Shown in pieces: positions 1 through 8,320 of a stretch of 64,000 nucleotides of DNA. The notes beneath the pieces are model-generated. The model searched no databases. It was not told the DNA's origin and worked only from the letters and a program-made list of their open reading frames with translations. Origin of the DNA: Allobaculum mucilyticum (lineage in GTDB: Bacteria; Bacillota_I; Bacilli_A; Erysipelotrichales; Erysipelotrichaceae). Position numbers and translations under genes: made by a program. Positions within the stretch are counted from its first letter, which is position 1. Each line of letters opens with the position of its first letter. The stretch is taken from assembly GCF_022701195.1 (NCBI RefSeq), contig NZ_CP078089.1, positions 1,674,001 through 1,738,000 on the forward strand. The letters run 5' to 3'.

Positions 1-1301
1 TGCTGTTTCCATTTTCACAGTCGCTTCGCCTGAAATTCCTGCTTGTCTGCCTTTTCATCAACCTGCTGTGCGGACGTTACCGCCATAAAGCCCTGCTGAT
101 CTGGGATGAGGTCCGCTATCTGGTTCAGGCATGGCTGGGAATTTTCTTTGTGGATCTGCTCTTCCTGCCTTTTCCGCCGATTGCCTGGGTACAGGTCGGC
201 TGGCTGGTTCTTTATGTCGTCAGCAGCTTTCTTGGCGTGCTGCTCATCAACCGCTACGCCCATCTGGTGTTCTGGAAGTTTGTCCGTCAGAAGGTTCTGA
301 TTGTCGGAACCGGAGCGGCGGCTGAAGAAGTATACGACGTCTGCAAGCACAACCGCTTTTCCCTGCTCGAGGTTCGCGGTTTTGTCCAGTACCGCAAAGG
401 TGACGAAGATGTAATCCCCGAAAGCGTCCGGGCAAAAATCCCGGTCTATCCGCTCTCAAGTCTGGAGAGCGTAATTGATCAGAAAAAAATCGATACCGTC
501 CTGGTTGCAGTCAGCGGGATCGGCCAGAAAGAAATGCGCCGGCTTCTCTCCCGCGTTTCCAGGAAAGTCGACAACGTCCGCTATATTCCTCTGCTCGAAG
601 AGCAGATCAACTTCTCGTCCAAAATCGAAGACTTCGACGGTCAGCTGCTGATTTCTACATCAACCGGCAAGATGACCGGTATGGAAAAAGTCTTCAAGCG
701 CGCTGTAGACATTCTTGCGGCGATTCCGGGCATGCTGATCCTTGGACCGCTGACCGTATACGTCTGGTGCATCAATAAGAAATATGGAAATGAAGGTCCT
801 CTGTTCTTCAAGCAGAAGCGAATCGGACTTCATGGAAAAGAATTTGAGATTTACAAATTCCGCTCCATGGTCGTCAACGCTGATCAGATTCTCGAAGAGC
901 TGATGGAAAAGGACCCGGCAATCCGGGAAGAATATACAAAAAACAAGAAACTCGAACATGATCCGCGCATCATCCCGGCATGGGATCGTCTGCGCCGCAA
1001 AAGCATTGACGAGTTTCCGCAGTTTATCAATGTTCTCAAAGGCGACATGTCTCTGATTGGTCCAAGACCGTACCTGCCCCGTGAAAAGGCAGATATGGGC
1101 GAGATCTATGAAGAGGTCATTCAGAGCAAGCCGGGTATTACCGGCATGTGGCAGACTCACGGCCGTTCGGCTGTTGATTTTGAGCGCCGTCTTGAACTTG
1201 ATTCCTACTACTATCACAACTGGAGCACCTGGCTCGATTTGACTCTGCTTGTCCGGACTCTCAAGGAACTGATTTCTAAAGAAGATAACAACGCGGTTTA
1301 A
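1..1301 (+). CDS. Polyprenyl-phosphate sugar-1-phosphate transferase (WbaP/exopolysaccharide type), 5' end outside window
   Basis: The frame is open from base 3 to the TAA at 1299-1301, so about 432 residues of the C-terminal part are present and the true start lies upstream. The first part has hydrophobic helices and a Rossmann-like stretch (KVLIVGTGAAAEE). The last ~200 residues are the catalytic bacterial sugar transferase domain: a transmembrane helix after KVFKRAVD, then KFRSM, DEFPQFINVLKGDMSLIGPRP and PGITGMWQ, all hallmarks of the family. Members move a sugar-1-phosphate from a nucleotide sugar to undecaprenyl phosphate at the membrane and so start capsule, exopolysaccharide or glycoprotein glycan synthesis. 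The sugar cannot be told from sequence. The GTG inside the frame at 150 is not the start, because conserved-looking coding sequence continues upstream of it. Confidence 0.88.
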   Translation, partial: LFPFSQSLRLKFLLVCLFINLLCGRYRHKALLIWDEVRYLVQAWLGIFFVDLLFLPFPPIAWVQVGWLVLYVVSSFLGVLLINRYAHLVFWKFVRQKVLIVGTGAAAEEVYDVCKHNRFSLLEVRGFVQYRKGDEDVIPESVRAKIPVYPLSSLESVIDQKKIDTVLVAVSGIGQKEMRRLLSRVSRKVDNVRYIPLLEEQINFSSKIEDFDGQLLISTSTGKMTGMEKVFKRAVDILAAIPGMLILGPLTVYVWCINKKYGNEGPLFFKQKRIGLHGKEFEIYKFRSMVVNADQILEELMEKDPAIREEYTKNKKLEHDPRIIPAWDRLRRKSIDEFPQFINVLKGDMSLIGPRPYLPREKADMGEIYEEVIQSKPGITGMWQTHGRSAVDFERRLELDSYYYHNWSTWLDLTLLVRTLKELISKEDNNAV

Positions 1302-1327
1302 CCCGGCTTGGGGCAGGCCGCGTTTTT
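1290..1327 (+). terminator. Rho-independent terminator overlapping the sugar transferase stop codon
   Basis: Arms AACGCGG and CCGCGTT close a hairpin that contains the stop codon and is followed by a T run (TTTTT). Confidence 0.7.
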
Positions 1328-1509
1328 CTGTTGGCGAGCCTGCTTTACTGACTGCAGAATGTCTGCTTTTGAAAGGCAGAAGGAACAGAGAAAAGGCAGC
1401 CGGTCAACGCAAACGCTTTTGTGTCCCATTCGCGAAATAATGAAGACAGGAAAACATCCGGAACAGATTCCGGATGCATCAGGAAAGTGAAGAAAGAGAG
1501 GACAGATTT

Positions 1510-1875
1510 ATGTCTGACGAAATCAAAAAGATTCACGAAGAAATTCTGGAAAAGGAAATTGCCCACGATCGCAATGAAGTAAAAAAAGAAGATGCACGCA
1601 TCGAAGCTCATCAGAAAGAGGAGAAGAACGAAAAAGACGCTCTTCTCAAAGATCTGCGCAAAGCAGAAATCCATCACGATGAGCAGGAAGTTTTCCGTGC
1701 TTCCCATAAGCTTGATGAGCATGAAGCCAAGCTGCAGAGCGTAAAGCTTGGTCATCCGGGAACTGAAGAAGACTGCGAAAAAGCCTACGAGTTCAAAAAG
1801 CTCGCCGATCAGGCAAAATCCGAGCGGATTCTTGATGAGGATCTGTTTGAAACACCGATTCAGCCTTTGAAATAA
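1510..1875 (+). CDS. Hypothetical charged coiled-coil protein
   Basis: This encodes 121 residues starting at the ATG at 1510, behind a GAAAGAGAGGAC ribosome binding site. The in-frame ATG at 1474 adds a poor leader and was not used. The protein is almost wholly Lys, Glu, Asp, His and Ala with heptad-like spacing (EKEIAHDRNEVKKEDARIEAH) and has no signal peptide or membrane segment, so it is probably a soluble helical rod. I do not recognise the family. It stands alone between a terminator and a convergent thioesterase gene. Confidence 0.72.
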   Translation: MSDEIKKIHEEILEKEIAHDRNEVKKEDARIEAHQKEEKNEKDALLKDLRKAEIHHDEQEVFRASHKLDEHEAKLQSVKLGHPGTEEDCEKAYEFKKLADQAKSERILDEDLFETPIQPLK

Positions 1876-1917
1876 GAATAAGAAGTAAAACAGGTCCAGT
1901 CAGACCAGAAAACAAAA

Positions 1918-1957
1918 CAGCCGTCTGCTGCCCAGAAGTGTGGGCGCAGGCGGCTGC
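1918..1957. terminator. Bidirectional terminator between convergent genes
   Basis: A stem of about 16 bp (CAGCCGTCTGCTGCCCA with its partner TGGGCGCAGGCGGCTG, some G-U pairs) has a six-base loop. The plus strand continues CGTTTT and the minus strand TTTTGTTTT, so it can serve both flanking genes. Confidence 0.7.
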
Positions 1958-1983
1958 TGACGTTTTACAACAAGAAAAATGAA

Positions 1984-2454
1984 TCAGTTCTTTTCAGAAT
2001 CAGCTGGCTGAGAGTTTTTCTCTTTATGGGAAAGACCTGGCTTGAGGTTCTGGTAGAAGAACATGGTGAACTGGGCACTGGCAACCAGGGCTTCTGCATC
2101 ATCGAAAATTTCGACGGAATAGACGCCGGTTGTCTGTCCGGCATGAAGACAGCGGGCAACTGCACGCAGCAGACCGGGTCTTGCCGCCTGCAGAAAACTG
2201 ATTGAAGAATTGAGCGTAACGACGTTTTTACTGCTGGTCAGAGCGCAGACGCCTGCAGCCATATCGGCAAGTGAGAACAGTGCCCCGCCGTGAACCATTC
2301 CATACATATTGGATACGCGCTCATCGGCACGCATGGAAGCAACAGCTTCACCGGGCTGCAGAGAAATAAGCTTCAGATCGTTTTCTTTCAGAAACGGGTT
2401 TTTCTCATTGACGGTTTTGATAATGGCTTCATAGTCCGCCTGCCGGAAATACAT
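1984..2454 (-). CDS. PaaI-type hotdog-fold acyl-CoA thioesterase
   Basis: This encodes 156 residues. The start is the ATG at 2454 with AAGGA upstream; a longer frame to 2553 lacks a ribosome binding site and family similarity. The core motif is NMYGMVHGGALFSLADMAAG, matching the HGG-x-[LI]-x-[ST]-LAD signature of PaaI/YbgC-like thioesterases, followed by beta-strands typical of the hotdog fold (VTLNSSISFLQAA). Such enzymes hydrolyse acyl- or aryl-CoA thioesters in the cytosol. The substrate is unknown. The C-terminal ~20 residues are polar and probably disordered. Confidence 0.85.
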   Translation of the reverse strand: MYFRQADYEAIIKTVNEKNPFLKENDLKLISLQPGEAVASMRADERVSNMYGMVHGGALFSLADMAAGVCALTSSKNVVTLNSSISFLQAARPGLLRAVARCLHAGQTTGVYSVEIFDDAEALVASAQFTMFFYQNLKPGLSHKEKNSQPADSEKN

Positions 2455-2872
2455 GTCAGTTCCTTCTTTCTGTGTCTGTCTGCAATATATACGGTAAAAA
2501 ACAGGAACATCATAACGACATACAGCACAGATCGGATAACTGGGGGCTCCCAAACCCCTGGAAACCGCTCAATTCCTGCAGATTTACTGTGTTTTGAGGG
2601 TAAAAGCGCCTGATGCGTCTTTCGGTGAAGAAATCCGAATAAACTGTACATTGCGTATCTTTTCACGTTTTTTTGTTATTCTGTTCTTCAGAATCCATAC
2701 CATCTCAAATGCATCTCTGAGCCAGACGGATTCACAAATACACAGAAGGCGATTCAGCCTGTTCTGTTTACCAATAAAGAAAATCAGAAAATAAAAAATG
2801 GATAGACCCTGCAGACCAGTTCCAGAAGGAATTCGTCCAGTGAAACCGGGTCTGTAAAATGGAGGAACTACA
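2455..2872. other. Intergenic region between divergent thioesterase and membrane-protein genes
   Basis: These 418 bases hold no convincing gene. They must carry the divergent promoters. The T-rich stretch around 2650-2690 is the likeliest place for the plus-strand promoter, but I could not pair a good -35 with a -10. Confidence 0.4.
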
Positions 2873-3466
2873 ATGGACAATCTTTTTTTCTGGATTATTG
2901 CAGCTCTGCTGGTCGGCATGGGCGGCTTTACCGGCTATACCAACTGGAAACTGTACTTTGAAGCAAAGAAAATGCGTGAGCATGTACTCAAAACACACCA
3001 GAGCGCGAAAGTGATCCGTCTTGGACAGCTTCGCATCTGGATGTATGCCGCAATGGCTGCAGTGTGTATGGCTCTTGGCATTATGATGCTCGTTATGGAA
3101 CCTGCCAGTCAGGCAGTAGCTGATGCCCGCTATTCTCAGGCTGTCATTTACTTCGGTCTTGCAGTCTTTGCGTTTGCCATGTTTGGCGAAGCTCTGACAG
3201 ACAGCGAAGTCATCCAGACACCGGATGCTTTTCTGTATGAAGCTACTCTGATCCGTTACCGCGATATCCGTACAGTTACGGTCGCAAAAGGCTGGTTCAA
3301 ATCGAGCATGATCGTTCTGAGCGGTGCCAAGGAAATTCCTGTTTCCAAAAAGACTGCGTACTGGGTTGAACAGGAACTCGAGACCTGGAAAAAAGAACGT
3401 AAATCGACATTCAAAAACCGTAAGGAGCGCCGCATGGAAGCACGTAAAAAACGGGAGGGCAAATGA
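2873..3466 (+). CDS. Membrane protein with C-terminal PH-like domain
   Basis: This encodes 197 residues with an excellent GGAGG five to nine bases before the ATG. Three hydrophobic helices lie at about residues 4-25, 54-75 and 88-108. After them comes a soluble part (DAFLYEATLIRYRDIRTVTV...) whose strand pattern and YRDI motif resemble bacterial PH-like domains of the YcxB/DUF5673 sort. The last 30 residues are a basic tail (KNRKERRMEARKK) likely to sit on the membrane or on nucleic acid. Its stop overlaps the next start by four bases (ATGA), so the two are translationally coupled. Function unknown. Confidence 0.75.
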   Translation: MDNLFFWIIAALLVGMGGFTGYTNWKLYFEAKKMREHVLKTHQSAKVIRLGQLRIWMYAAMAAVCMALGIMMLVMEPASQAVADARYSQAVIYFGLAVFAFAMFGEALTDSEVIQTPDAFLYEATLIRYRDIRTVTVAKGWFKSSMIVLSGAKEIPVSKKTAYWVEQELETWKKERKSTFKNRKERRMEARKKREGK

Positions 3467-3879
3467 GAAAGCTGATTTTTCTTGGTGAAGGCAGCTTTGG
3501 CCCGGCTCTGCTGGCCAGTACCGTATCGATCACCGGCATCGAACCGGATGAAGATACATTTGCGCTCGACGGCAGCAATCCCCAGCAGGTCCGACAGGCA
3601 GTCGACTCCATCTGCAACGCCGTTCACCGTAAGGATTCCCTGGTGATCCTCTGCGACTTCTCCATGTCCAAAGCCATGGAAGAAGCCTGGCTGGTTCTTG
3701 AGAAGCGCTCGATGATTCACCGCATGATTCTGATTTCTGGTGCAAACGTACCCTGCGCTGCAGCTGCAATGACGTTTAAAGAAGAAATTGCGGATGATGC
3801 ACAGTATGCCCGTTCCATTCTTTCCGAAGGAAAATCCGGCATCAGCGTTCTGGGTACCGCTGTTCATGCAACAAACTGA
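3463..3879 (+). CDS. PTS EIIA (mannose-type)-like protein lacking the phospho-accepting His
   Basis: This encodes 138 residues, coupled to the gene before it by an ATGA overlap. The order of elements follows mannose-family EIIA: an N-terminal strand then LGEGSFGPALLAS, where EIIA has SHG-x-FA-x-G; a middle strand LVILCDFS, where EIIA has VLVDLxGGSP; and LISGANVPCAAA, where EIIA has SGxNLPM. The active-site His is replaced by Glu and the GGSP loop is lost, so phosphotransfer is unlikely. No other PTS gene is nearby. It may be a sensor or a structural relic working with the PH-like membrane protein. The family assignment is inference from motif order. Confidence 0.6.
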   Translation: MRKLIFLGEGSFGPALLASTVSITGIEPDEDTFALDGSNPQQVRQAVDSICNAVHRKDSLVILCDFSMSKAMEEAWLVLEKRSMIHRMILISGANVPCAAAAMTFKEEIADDAQYARSILSEGKSGISVLGTAVHATN

Positions 3880-3938
3880 GAAGCAGAACAGCGAAAATCA
3901 GTCCTGCAGACAATACAGAATGAAATGAAGATCTTTTC

Positions 3939-3967
3939 GGCAGTGCATAGCGCACTGCCTTTTTTTC
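3939..3967 (+). terminator. Rho-independent terminator
   Basis: GGCAGTGC and GCACTGCC form an 8-bp stem with a five-base loop, followed by seven T. Confidence 0.85.
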
Positions 3968-4119
3968 GTTCCCTGATCTCTTTCCCTTTTCTTTTTGTTC
4001 ATCTTCTTGACGGATTTAAACATTTGGTCGATGAAATAACATCTCTGATGTATAAAAGAACCATAGTGAGTGTTTACTTGAATGGCTGCAGAACGGGCAG
4101 TCTGGAAAGGGAAAGATCT

Positions 4120-6579
4120 ATGAAACAATGTCCAAACTGCCAGGAATGGGTTGAAGACAGCCAGAAATTCTGTACCCGCTGCGGCGCCTCTCTTACTTCA
4201 ATGGCACCGGGAGGCTTAAACACGCCTCCAATGCCCGGGACTTCAGGCCAGACAGATAACTGGTCTGCTCCGGCTGCTTCAAATATGCAAGGATATGGCA
4301 ATCCCTCCGGATATGGTCAGCCAGAATCTGGAAATTTTGGCATGGGGAATGCCTATGGAAACAATCCATACGGGCCCCAGCCTTCCGGTACAGGGTATCC
4401 TGGCGGATTGAATTCCGGTTCTTCAAAGAAACAGAAAGGGTTCCGGAAAGCTAAGAAAGAGAAAAGGGCTGCAGGCTATGCATCCGGCAGCCGGTATGGA
4501 AGTCCGTATTCTGCTGCAGGGCAGAATTACGGAAAAAAGAAGTCGAGCAGGACGATTAAGATTGTGGTCAGTGTCTGTGTTGTCCTCGCTCTGATTATTG
4601 GCGGAGTTGCGGCATGGCTGATCGTCCCGGACAAGCTGTATGACAGCCGGGTGGCGGAAGGAATCGAGCTGCTCCATGACAAAGAATATGATGAAGCGAT
4701 CGATAAGCTGAAAAGTGCCCGTAAGCTGAAACCCAAACGCCTTGAAGCTTATGAACATCTGTATGCAGCAGCCTGTGCGAAAGAAAGCACCACCGATCAG
4801 GAAGAGATCCGGACACTCGCAAAAGAGAATCTGGATCAGTCTGACCGTGTTAAATTCGGCGCGCTGACACAGGAAATCGATGAAGAATACGAGCCGGGCG
4901 AAGCGTATCACGTTCTTAAAGATCTTGGCGAACTCGACTTTGCACCAATTCATCTGGGGATTACCTTCGATGACCCCAATGAGCGCGGATGGCTGATATG
5001 CCAGAATGGTGTATACAGCTTTGTGACTATCAACGGTGATATTCGCACGATCGATCACGATGACGCAGAATACGCCAGAATGGAGCTTGCTAATGACGGA
5101 GGCGGTTACAGCCTGGCTGCATCTGGCTCGGAAGAAGTGCTGGTTTACCCGGAATCGCTGGAACAGTATCGTTCGCAAGCGTCAGAGTCGGCAGATGAGA
5201 ATCACGCAGGTGTTTTTACGCTGGATGAATACGGCGAACTGGTCACAGTAATGGATAATCCGGCAGTCGATGAGAAGGGACTGCTCAACGACTGGGATGC
5301 ACAGGGATTTTTAATGGTCACGCAGGAAGATGAAGATGACTGTAAACATCGTGTTTTTGATACAGACGATTCTGGCGGAAGCAATCCTTTCCTGTCCGTA
5401 TATGATCGTGGATCCGCTGCACTTCTGAACGACCAGGAATATTACCTGTACGAGATGACGACCAGACGGACAATCGGTCCGTTTGCGGCCGATGAAGAGT
5501 CCTGCTTCGGTCATGCACATCTGAAAAATCCAAATTTGAAAGTTGAAACGATTAGCCCCTCTATGATGAATACGCTGCAGTATGCCGGAACCGTCTGTGC
5601 AAAGAAAGAAACTGACTTGAAAACAGGCGAGGAGTCATGGACGCTTTACGGAAAGGACAGCGCAGAGCTGAACGGCTTCCAGGATGTAGAGTTCGTGTCT
5701 CAGCATACAATCGGGGCATTCCGCCGTTCCCGGTTTTATCTGTACAACAACATGCTTGAACCCATCTATGACGGACGCTTTGAAGGCGGCAGCGTTCCAA
5801 TCAGCGGAAACGCAATTGTCAAAACGGATGGCACCTGGAAACTGATCCGTTTTGCGAGTGCAGATGCAGAGAAAGTCAATAAGGTTTCAGTCGCCATGCA
5901 GAATATTGGCGTATATATGGAATCGCCATATGAAACCAGAGAAAGCGTAAAAAGTCTGGCGGAAGAGCAGCTGTACCTGCTCCACCCCCAGTACGGATCT
6001 GTCCGCGAACCGGAATACTATATTGATTCTGTCCGTTTCTATGAAGATGATGACCTGTCCAGTCTGCCGGAAGGCGAGCTGCTGATTCTGAACCCGGAGT
6101 CGGGATTCATCACGTGGGCAGAGAACAGTATTGGCGGAAAGCCGGATGGTCTGACAGTGCAGATTTTTATGAATCCTAAAGAAGGAACGGCAAAGCTTGT
6201 ATCTGTTAATCAGGCTCAATGCGTGAGGGGAGACCCGGATTCTTTTTCAACTGCAAGATACACTGAAGATGCCGAAGAAAATGAGGCAATATGGTCGTTC
6301 TATCAGGGACATGCCAAAGACAATCTGTATGAAGGAGCAGTGCAAAACATAGCAGTCTATTATGACGATGCGATTCAGATTTCGATGAATTTTAAAAGTG
6401 GAAAGATGGTCCCAGTCAGGAATATGACCCCTGAGGAAGAAAGAGAGATTGGATATTCAGGATTTGCGGTAACTAAAGAAGGAGCAGATACCAGCATCTT
6501 TTATCCCGATAAGAGCAGAGACCGCCAATATAAGGCACTGTATGTTGGCACTGCGTTAGGCGCACTGGCTTATGACTGA
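4120..6579 (+). CDS. Zinc-ribbon membrane protein with TPR-like and WG-repeat-like regions
   Basis: This encodes 819 residues. The start is the ATG at 4120 behind GAAAGGGA; an in-frame upstream extension to 3925 runs through the terminator and is rejected. Order: zinc ribbon (CPNC at residues 4-7, CTRC at 18-21), a Gly/Tyr/Pro/Asn-rich linker to about residue 140, a basic patch, one transmembrane helix at about 147-170 (IVVSVCVVLALIIGGVAAWLIV), a TPR-like helical pair (EGIELLHDKEYDEAIDKL), then a ~550-residue extracytoplasmic part with short Trp/Tyr-Gly beta units (WTLYGKD, YLYNNMLEPIYDG, KTDGTWKLI) like degenerate WG repeats. Topology is inferred: zinc ribbon inside, large domain outside. 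Function unknown; similar zinc-ribbon anchors are common in Firmicutes stress proteins. Confidence 0.75.
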   Translation: MKQCPNCQEWVEDSQKFCTRCGASLTSMAPGGLNTPPMPGTSGQTDNWSAPAASNMQGYGNPSGYGQPESGNFGMGNAYGNNPYGPQPSGTGYPGGLNSGSSKKQKGFRKAKKEKRAAGYASGSRYGSPYSAAGQNYGKKKSSRTIKIVVSVCVVLALIIGGVAAWLIVPDKLYDSRVAEGIELLHDKEYDEAIDKLKSARKLKPKRLEAYEHLYAAACAKESTTDQEEIRTLAKENLDQSDRVKFGALTQEIDEEYEPGEAYHVLKDLGELDFAPIHLGITFDDPNERGWLICQNGVYSFVTINGDIRTIDHDDAEYARMELANDGGGYSLAASGSEEVLVYPESLEQYRSQASESADENHAGVFTLDEYGELVTVMDNPAVDEKGLLNDWDAQGFLMVTQEDEDDCKHRVFDTDDSGGSNPFLSVYDRGSAALLNDQEYYLYEMTTRRTIGPFAADEESCFGHAHLKNPNLKVETISPSMMNTLQYAGTVCAKKETDLKTGEESWTLYGKDSAELNGFQDVEFVSQHTIGAFRRSRFYLYNNMLEPIYDGRFEGGSVPISGNAIVKTDGTWKLIRFASADAEKVNKVSVAMQNIGVYMESPYETRESVKSLAEEQLYLLHPQYGSVREPEYYIDSVRFYEDDDLSSLPEGELLILNPESGFITWAENSIGGKPDGLTVQIFMNPKEGTAKLVSVNQAQCVRGDPDSFSTARYTEDAEENEAIWSFYQGHAKDNLYEGAVQNIAVYYDDAIQISMNFKSGKMVPVRNMTPEEEREIGYSGFAVTKEGADTSIFYPDKSRDRQYKALYVGTALGALAYD

Positions 6580-6800
6580 TCTGGCGAGCATGAGACAGCC
6601 AGCTGGCAGTTAGAGCCTGATCCTGTACAGGAAAAGCCGGACCTCAGCATAGAACCAGTCTGAAATTCAGGCTGACTGCAAGGAACCGGCTGCTTGAACA
6701 GATGAATCTGAATCGGCTGATGTCATCATCCCGGATGGAAAACAGACTGACGCAGATGGTCATGAATCACCGGGCAGGAAAATAGGATTCAGAGAGTGAA
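6580..6800 (+). other. Possible decayed or frameshifted tail after the zinc-ribbon gene
   Basis: In different frames the stretch reads as hydrophilic, acidic, Pro-rich peptide (LEPDPVQEKPDLSIEPV near 6612; ESADVIIPDGKQTDADG near 6715), interrupted by stops. This looks like former C-terminal coding sequence rather than ordinary spacer, but it is weak evidence. Confidence 0.3.
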
Positions 6801-6876
6801 ATGCTAAGATACAGGTGAGCAGTAAAACAGCTCGCTTCACACTATATTCCCTTTCTTTAAAACTTTCTTGAGTAGG

Positions 6877-6903
6877 GCCGGCGCAAGCCGGCTTTATTTT
6901 TTG
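6877..6903 (+). terminator. Rho-independent terminator
   Basis: GCCGGC-GCAA-GCCGGC hairpin with a stable GCAA tetraloop, followed by TTTATTTTTT. The rest of 6800-7220 shows no convincing gene. Confidence 0.82.
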
Positions 6904-7221
6904 TGCAGCCTGAGACTCTTATTCAGGCATTTTTTGCTGAATCCGGCTCAGACCATGCACAATCTAAGCAGGAATCATTCATTTTTTCCTTCACAGAACG
7001 GGAAGAGAACGGTACGAATCTGAACACTTTCCTAAAAGCGGAGAAAGCTTCTCTTACCGTACGCCATATCCGGCCACGATCCGCTGGTTAAAGAGTAAAA
7101 TGGCTCTTACGAGGACCAGCTGAATACATGACGGTTCTGGCTGACTGTGATCCGGCACTCCAGGGCGGGAGTGCTCTTACAGAACTGACAGGCCGGGTGC
7201 AAAGTAGCCGAAAAATGCCTG

Positions 7222-7230
7222 TGCTATAAT
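7222..7230 (+). promoter_or_regulatory. Extended -10 promoter element before the glycolipid gene cluster
   Basis: TGCTATAAT at 7222-7230 is a perfect extended -10 (TGnTATAAT). No good -35 is seen 17 bases upstream. The predicted start of transcription would be only about 13 bases before the ATG at 7250, giving a very short leader that begins at the GGAGG. Confidence 0.5.
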
Positions 7231-7249
7231 CGGACGGAGGTTTCAGACT

Positions 7250-8320
7250 ATGAAAAAAGACAAATTACTGATTACGATGTTTTCCAGTGCAGATTCTGTT
7301 GCCGGACAGGGTGTCGGCAGCGCATATGAAGAACAGGTCAGCCTGATTGAACAGGGTGCCTCCGATCTGTTTGATGTCGAGATCAATAAATGGTCCTCGA
7401 ATCCGGACATTCAGCATTTCCATACGATTGATCCGGCATTTCTGATGCGCATCAAAAACAAGTCATCTGTCAATATTGCCTACTGCCATTTTCTGCCGGA
7501 CACGCTTGAGGGTTCGCTGAAAATTCCGAAAATCCTCTATCCGACGGCAAGAAAGTACATTATCAATTTCTATGATTCCGCGGACCGGCTTGTTGTGGTC
7601 AACCCTTCCTTCATCAATGAACTTGTGAAGTACAACATTGACCGCAATAAGATCTACTACATTCCCAACTACGTCTCCAAGGAGCGTTTTCATAAACTGT
7701 CCAAAGAAGACCGCGAAGAGATGCGGGCAAAATACGGACTTGGAAACGATGATTTTGTGGTTCTTGGCTGCGGCCAGGTCCAGACACGAAAAGGCGTACA
7801 GGATTTTGTAAAGACGGCTGAAATGATGCCGGACACGAAGTTTGTCTGGGCCGGCGGCTTCTCCTTTGGAGCCATCACCGAAGGCTATGACGAACTGAAG
7901 GAGCTGATGGACAATCCGCCTGCTAATGTCGTATTTACCGGCATTGTGGACCGCTCCGACATGGTCCGCATCTACAACATGGCCGATGTACTGTTTATCC
8001 CGAGCTACAACGAACTGTTCCCGATGACCATTCTTGAAGCGGTCAACCTCTCTTTGCCGCTGGTTACCCGGGACCTTGAGCTTTACAGAGATATTCTTTT
8101 CGACGACTATCTTCGCGGACAGAACAATGAAGAGTTTAAGAACCTTCTGACCGGTCTGAAGAACAACAAAGAAACGTATGCCTTCTGGTCGAGAAGAAGC
8201 GACAGGCTGTCTGAATTTTATTCAAGAGAACATGTCCTTCAGATGTGGCGTGAGTTCTATATGGATGCCTGGAAAGAAAAATTTGAAGGCGTTAAGGATC
8301 TCACGTATGCGCCTGAATAA
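7250..8320 (+). CDS. GT4 glycosyltransferase, probable second-step diglycosyl-diacylglycerol synthase (CpoA/BgsA/LafB-like)
   Basis: This encodes 356 residues, GT-B fold. The C-terminal half has the nucleotide-sugar site: GCGQVQTRKG at about 176-185 and an EX7E motif (ELFPMTILE) at about 252-260, diagnostic of GT4. It is followed with a 14-base overlap by a flippase-like membrane protein and then by a glucosyl-diacylglycerol synthase-like gene. In Listeria (lafA, lafB, lafC), enterococci (bgsA, bgsB) and pneumococcus (cpoA with its partner) such a set makes the glycolipid that anchors lipoteichoic acid. By order and the non-MRIGLxTDTY N-terminus this gene resembles the enzyme that adds the second sugar. 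The role is inference from context. Confidence 0.75.
   Translation: MKKDKLLITMFSSADSVAGQGVGSAYEEQVSLIEQGASDLFDVEINKWSSNPDIQHFHTIDPAFLMRIKNKSSVNIAYCHFLPDTLEGSLKIPKILYPTARKYIINFYDSADRLVVVNPSFINELVKYNIDRNKIYYIPNYVSKERFHKLSKEDREEMRAKYGLGNDDFVVLGCGQVQTRKGVQDFVKTAEMMPDTKFVWAGGFSFGAITEGYDELKELMDNPPANVVFTGIVDRSDMVRIYNMADVLFIPSYNELFPMTILEAVNLSLPLVTRDLELYRDILFDDYLRGQNNEEFKNLLTGLKNNKETYAFWSRRSDRLSEFYSREHVLQMWREFYMDAWKEKFEGVKDLTYAPE

Noticed and set aside
4000-4119. Promoter from TTGACG (4007) and TATAAA (near 4050) before the zinc-ribbon gene
   Set aside because: The spacing between the two boxes is far from 17 bases, so they do not form a pair.
6903-7091. 62-residue frame in the gap before the glycolipid locus
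   Set aside because: It begins inside the T run of a terminator, has no ribosome site and no recognisable features.
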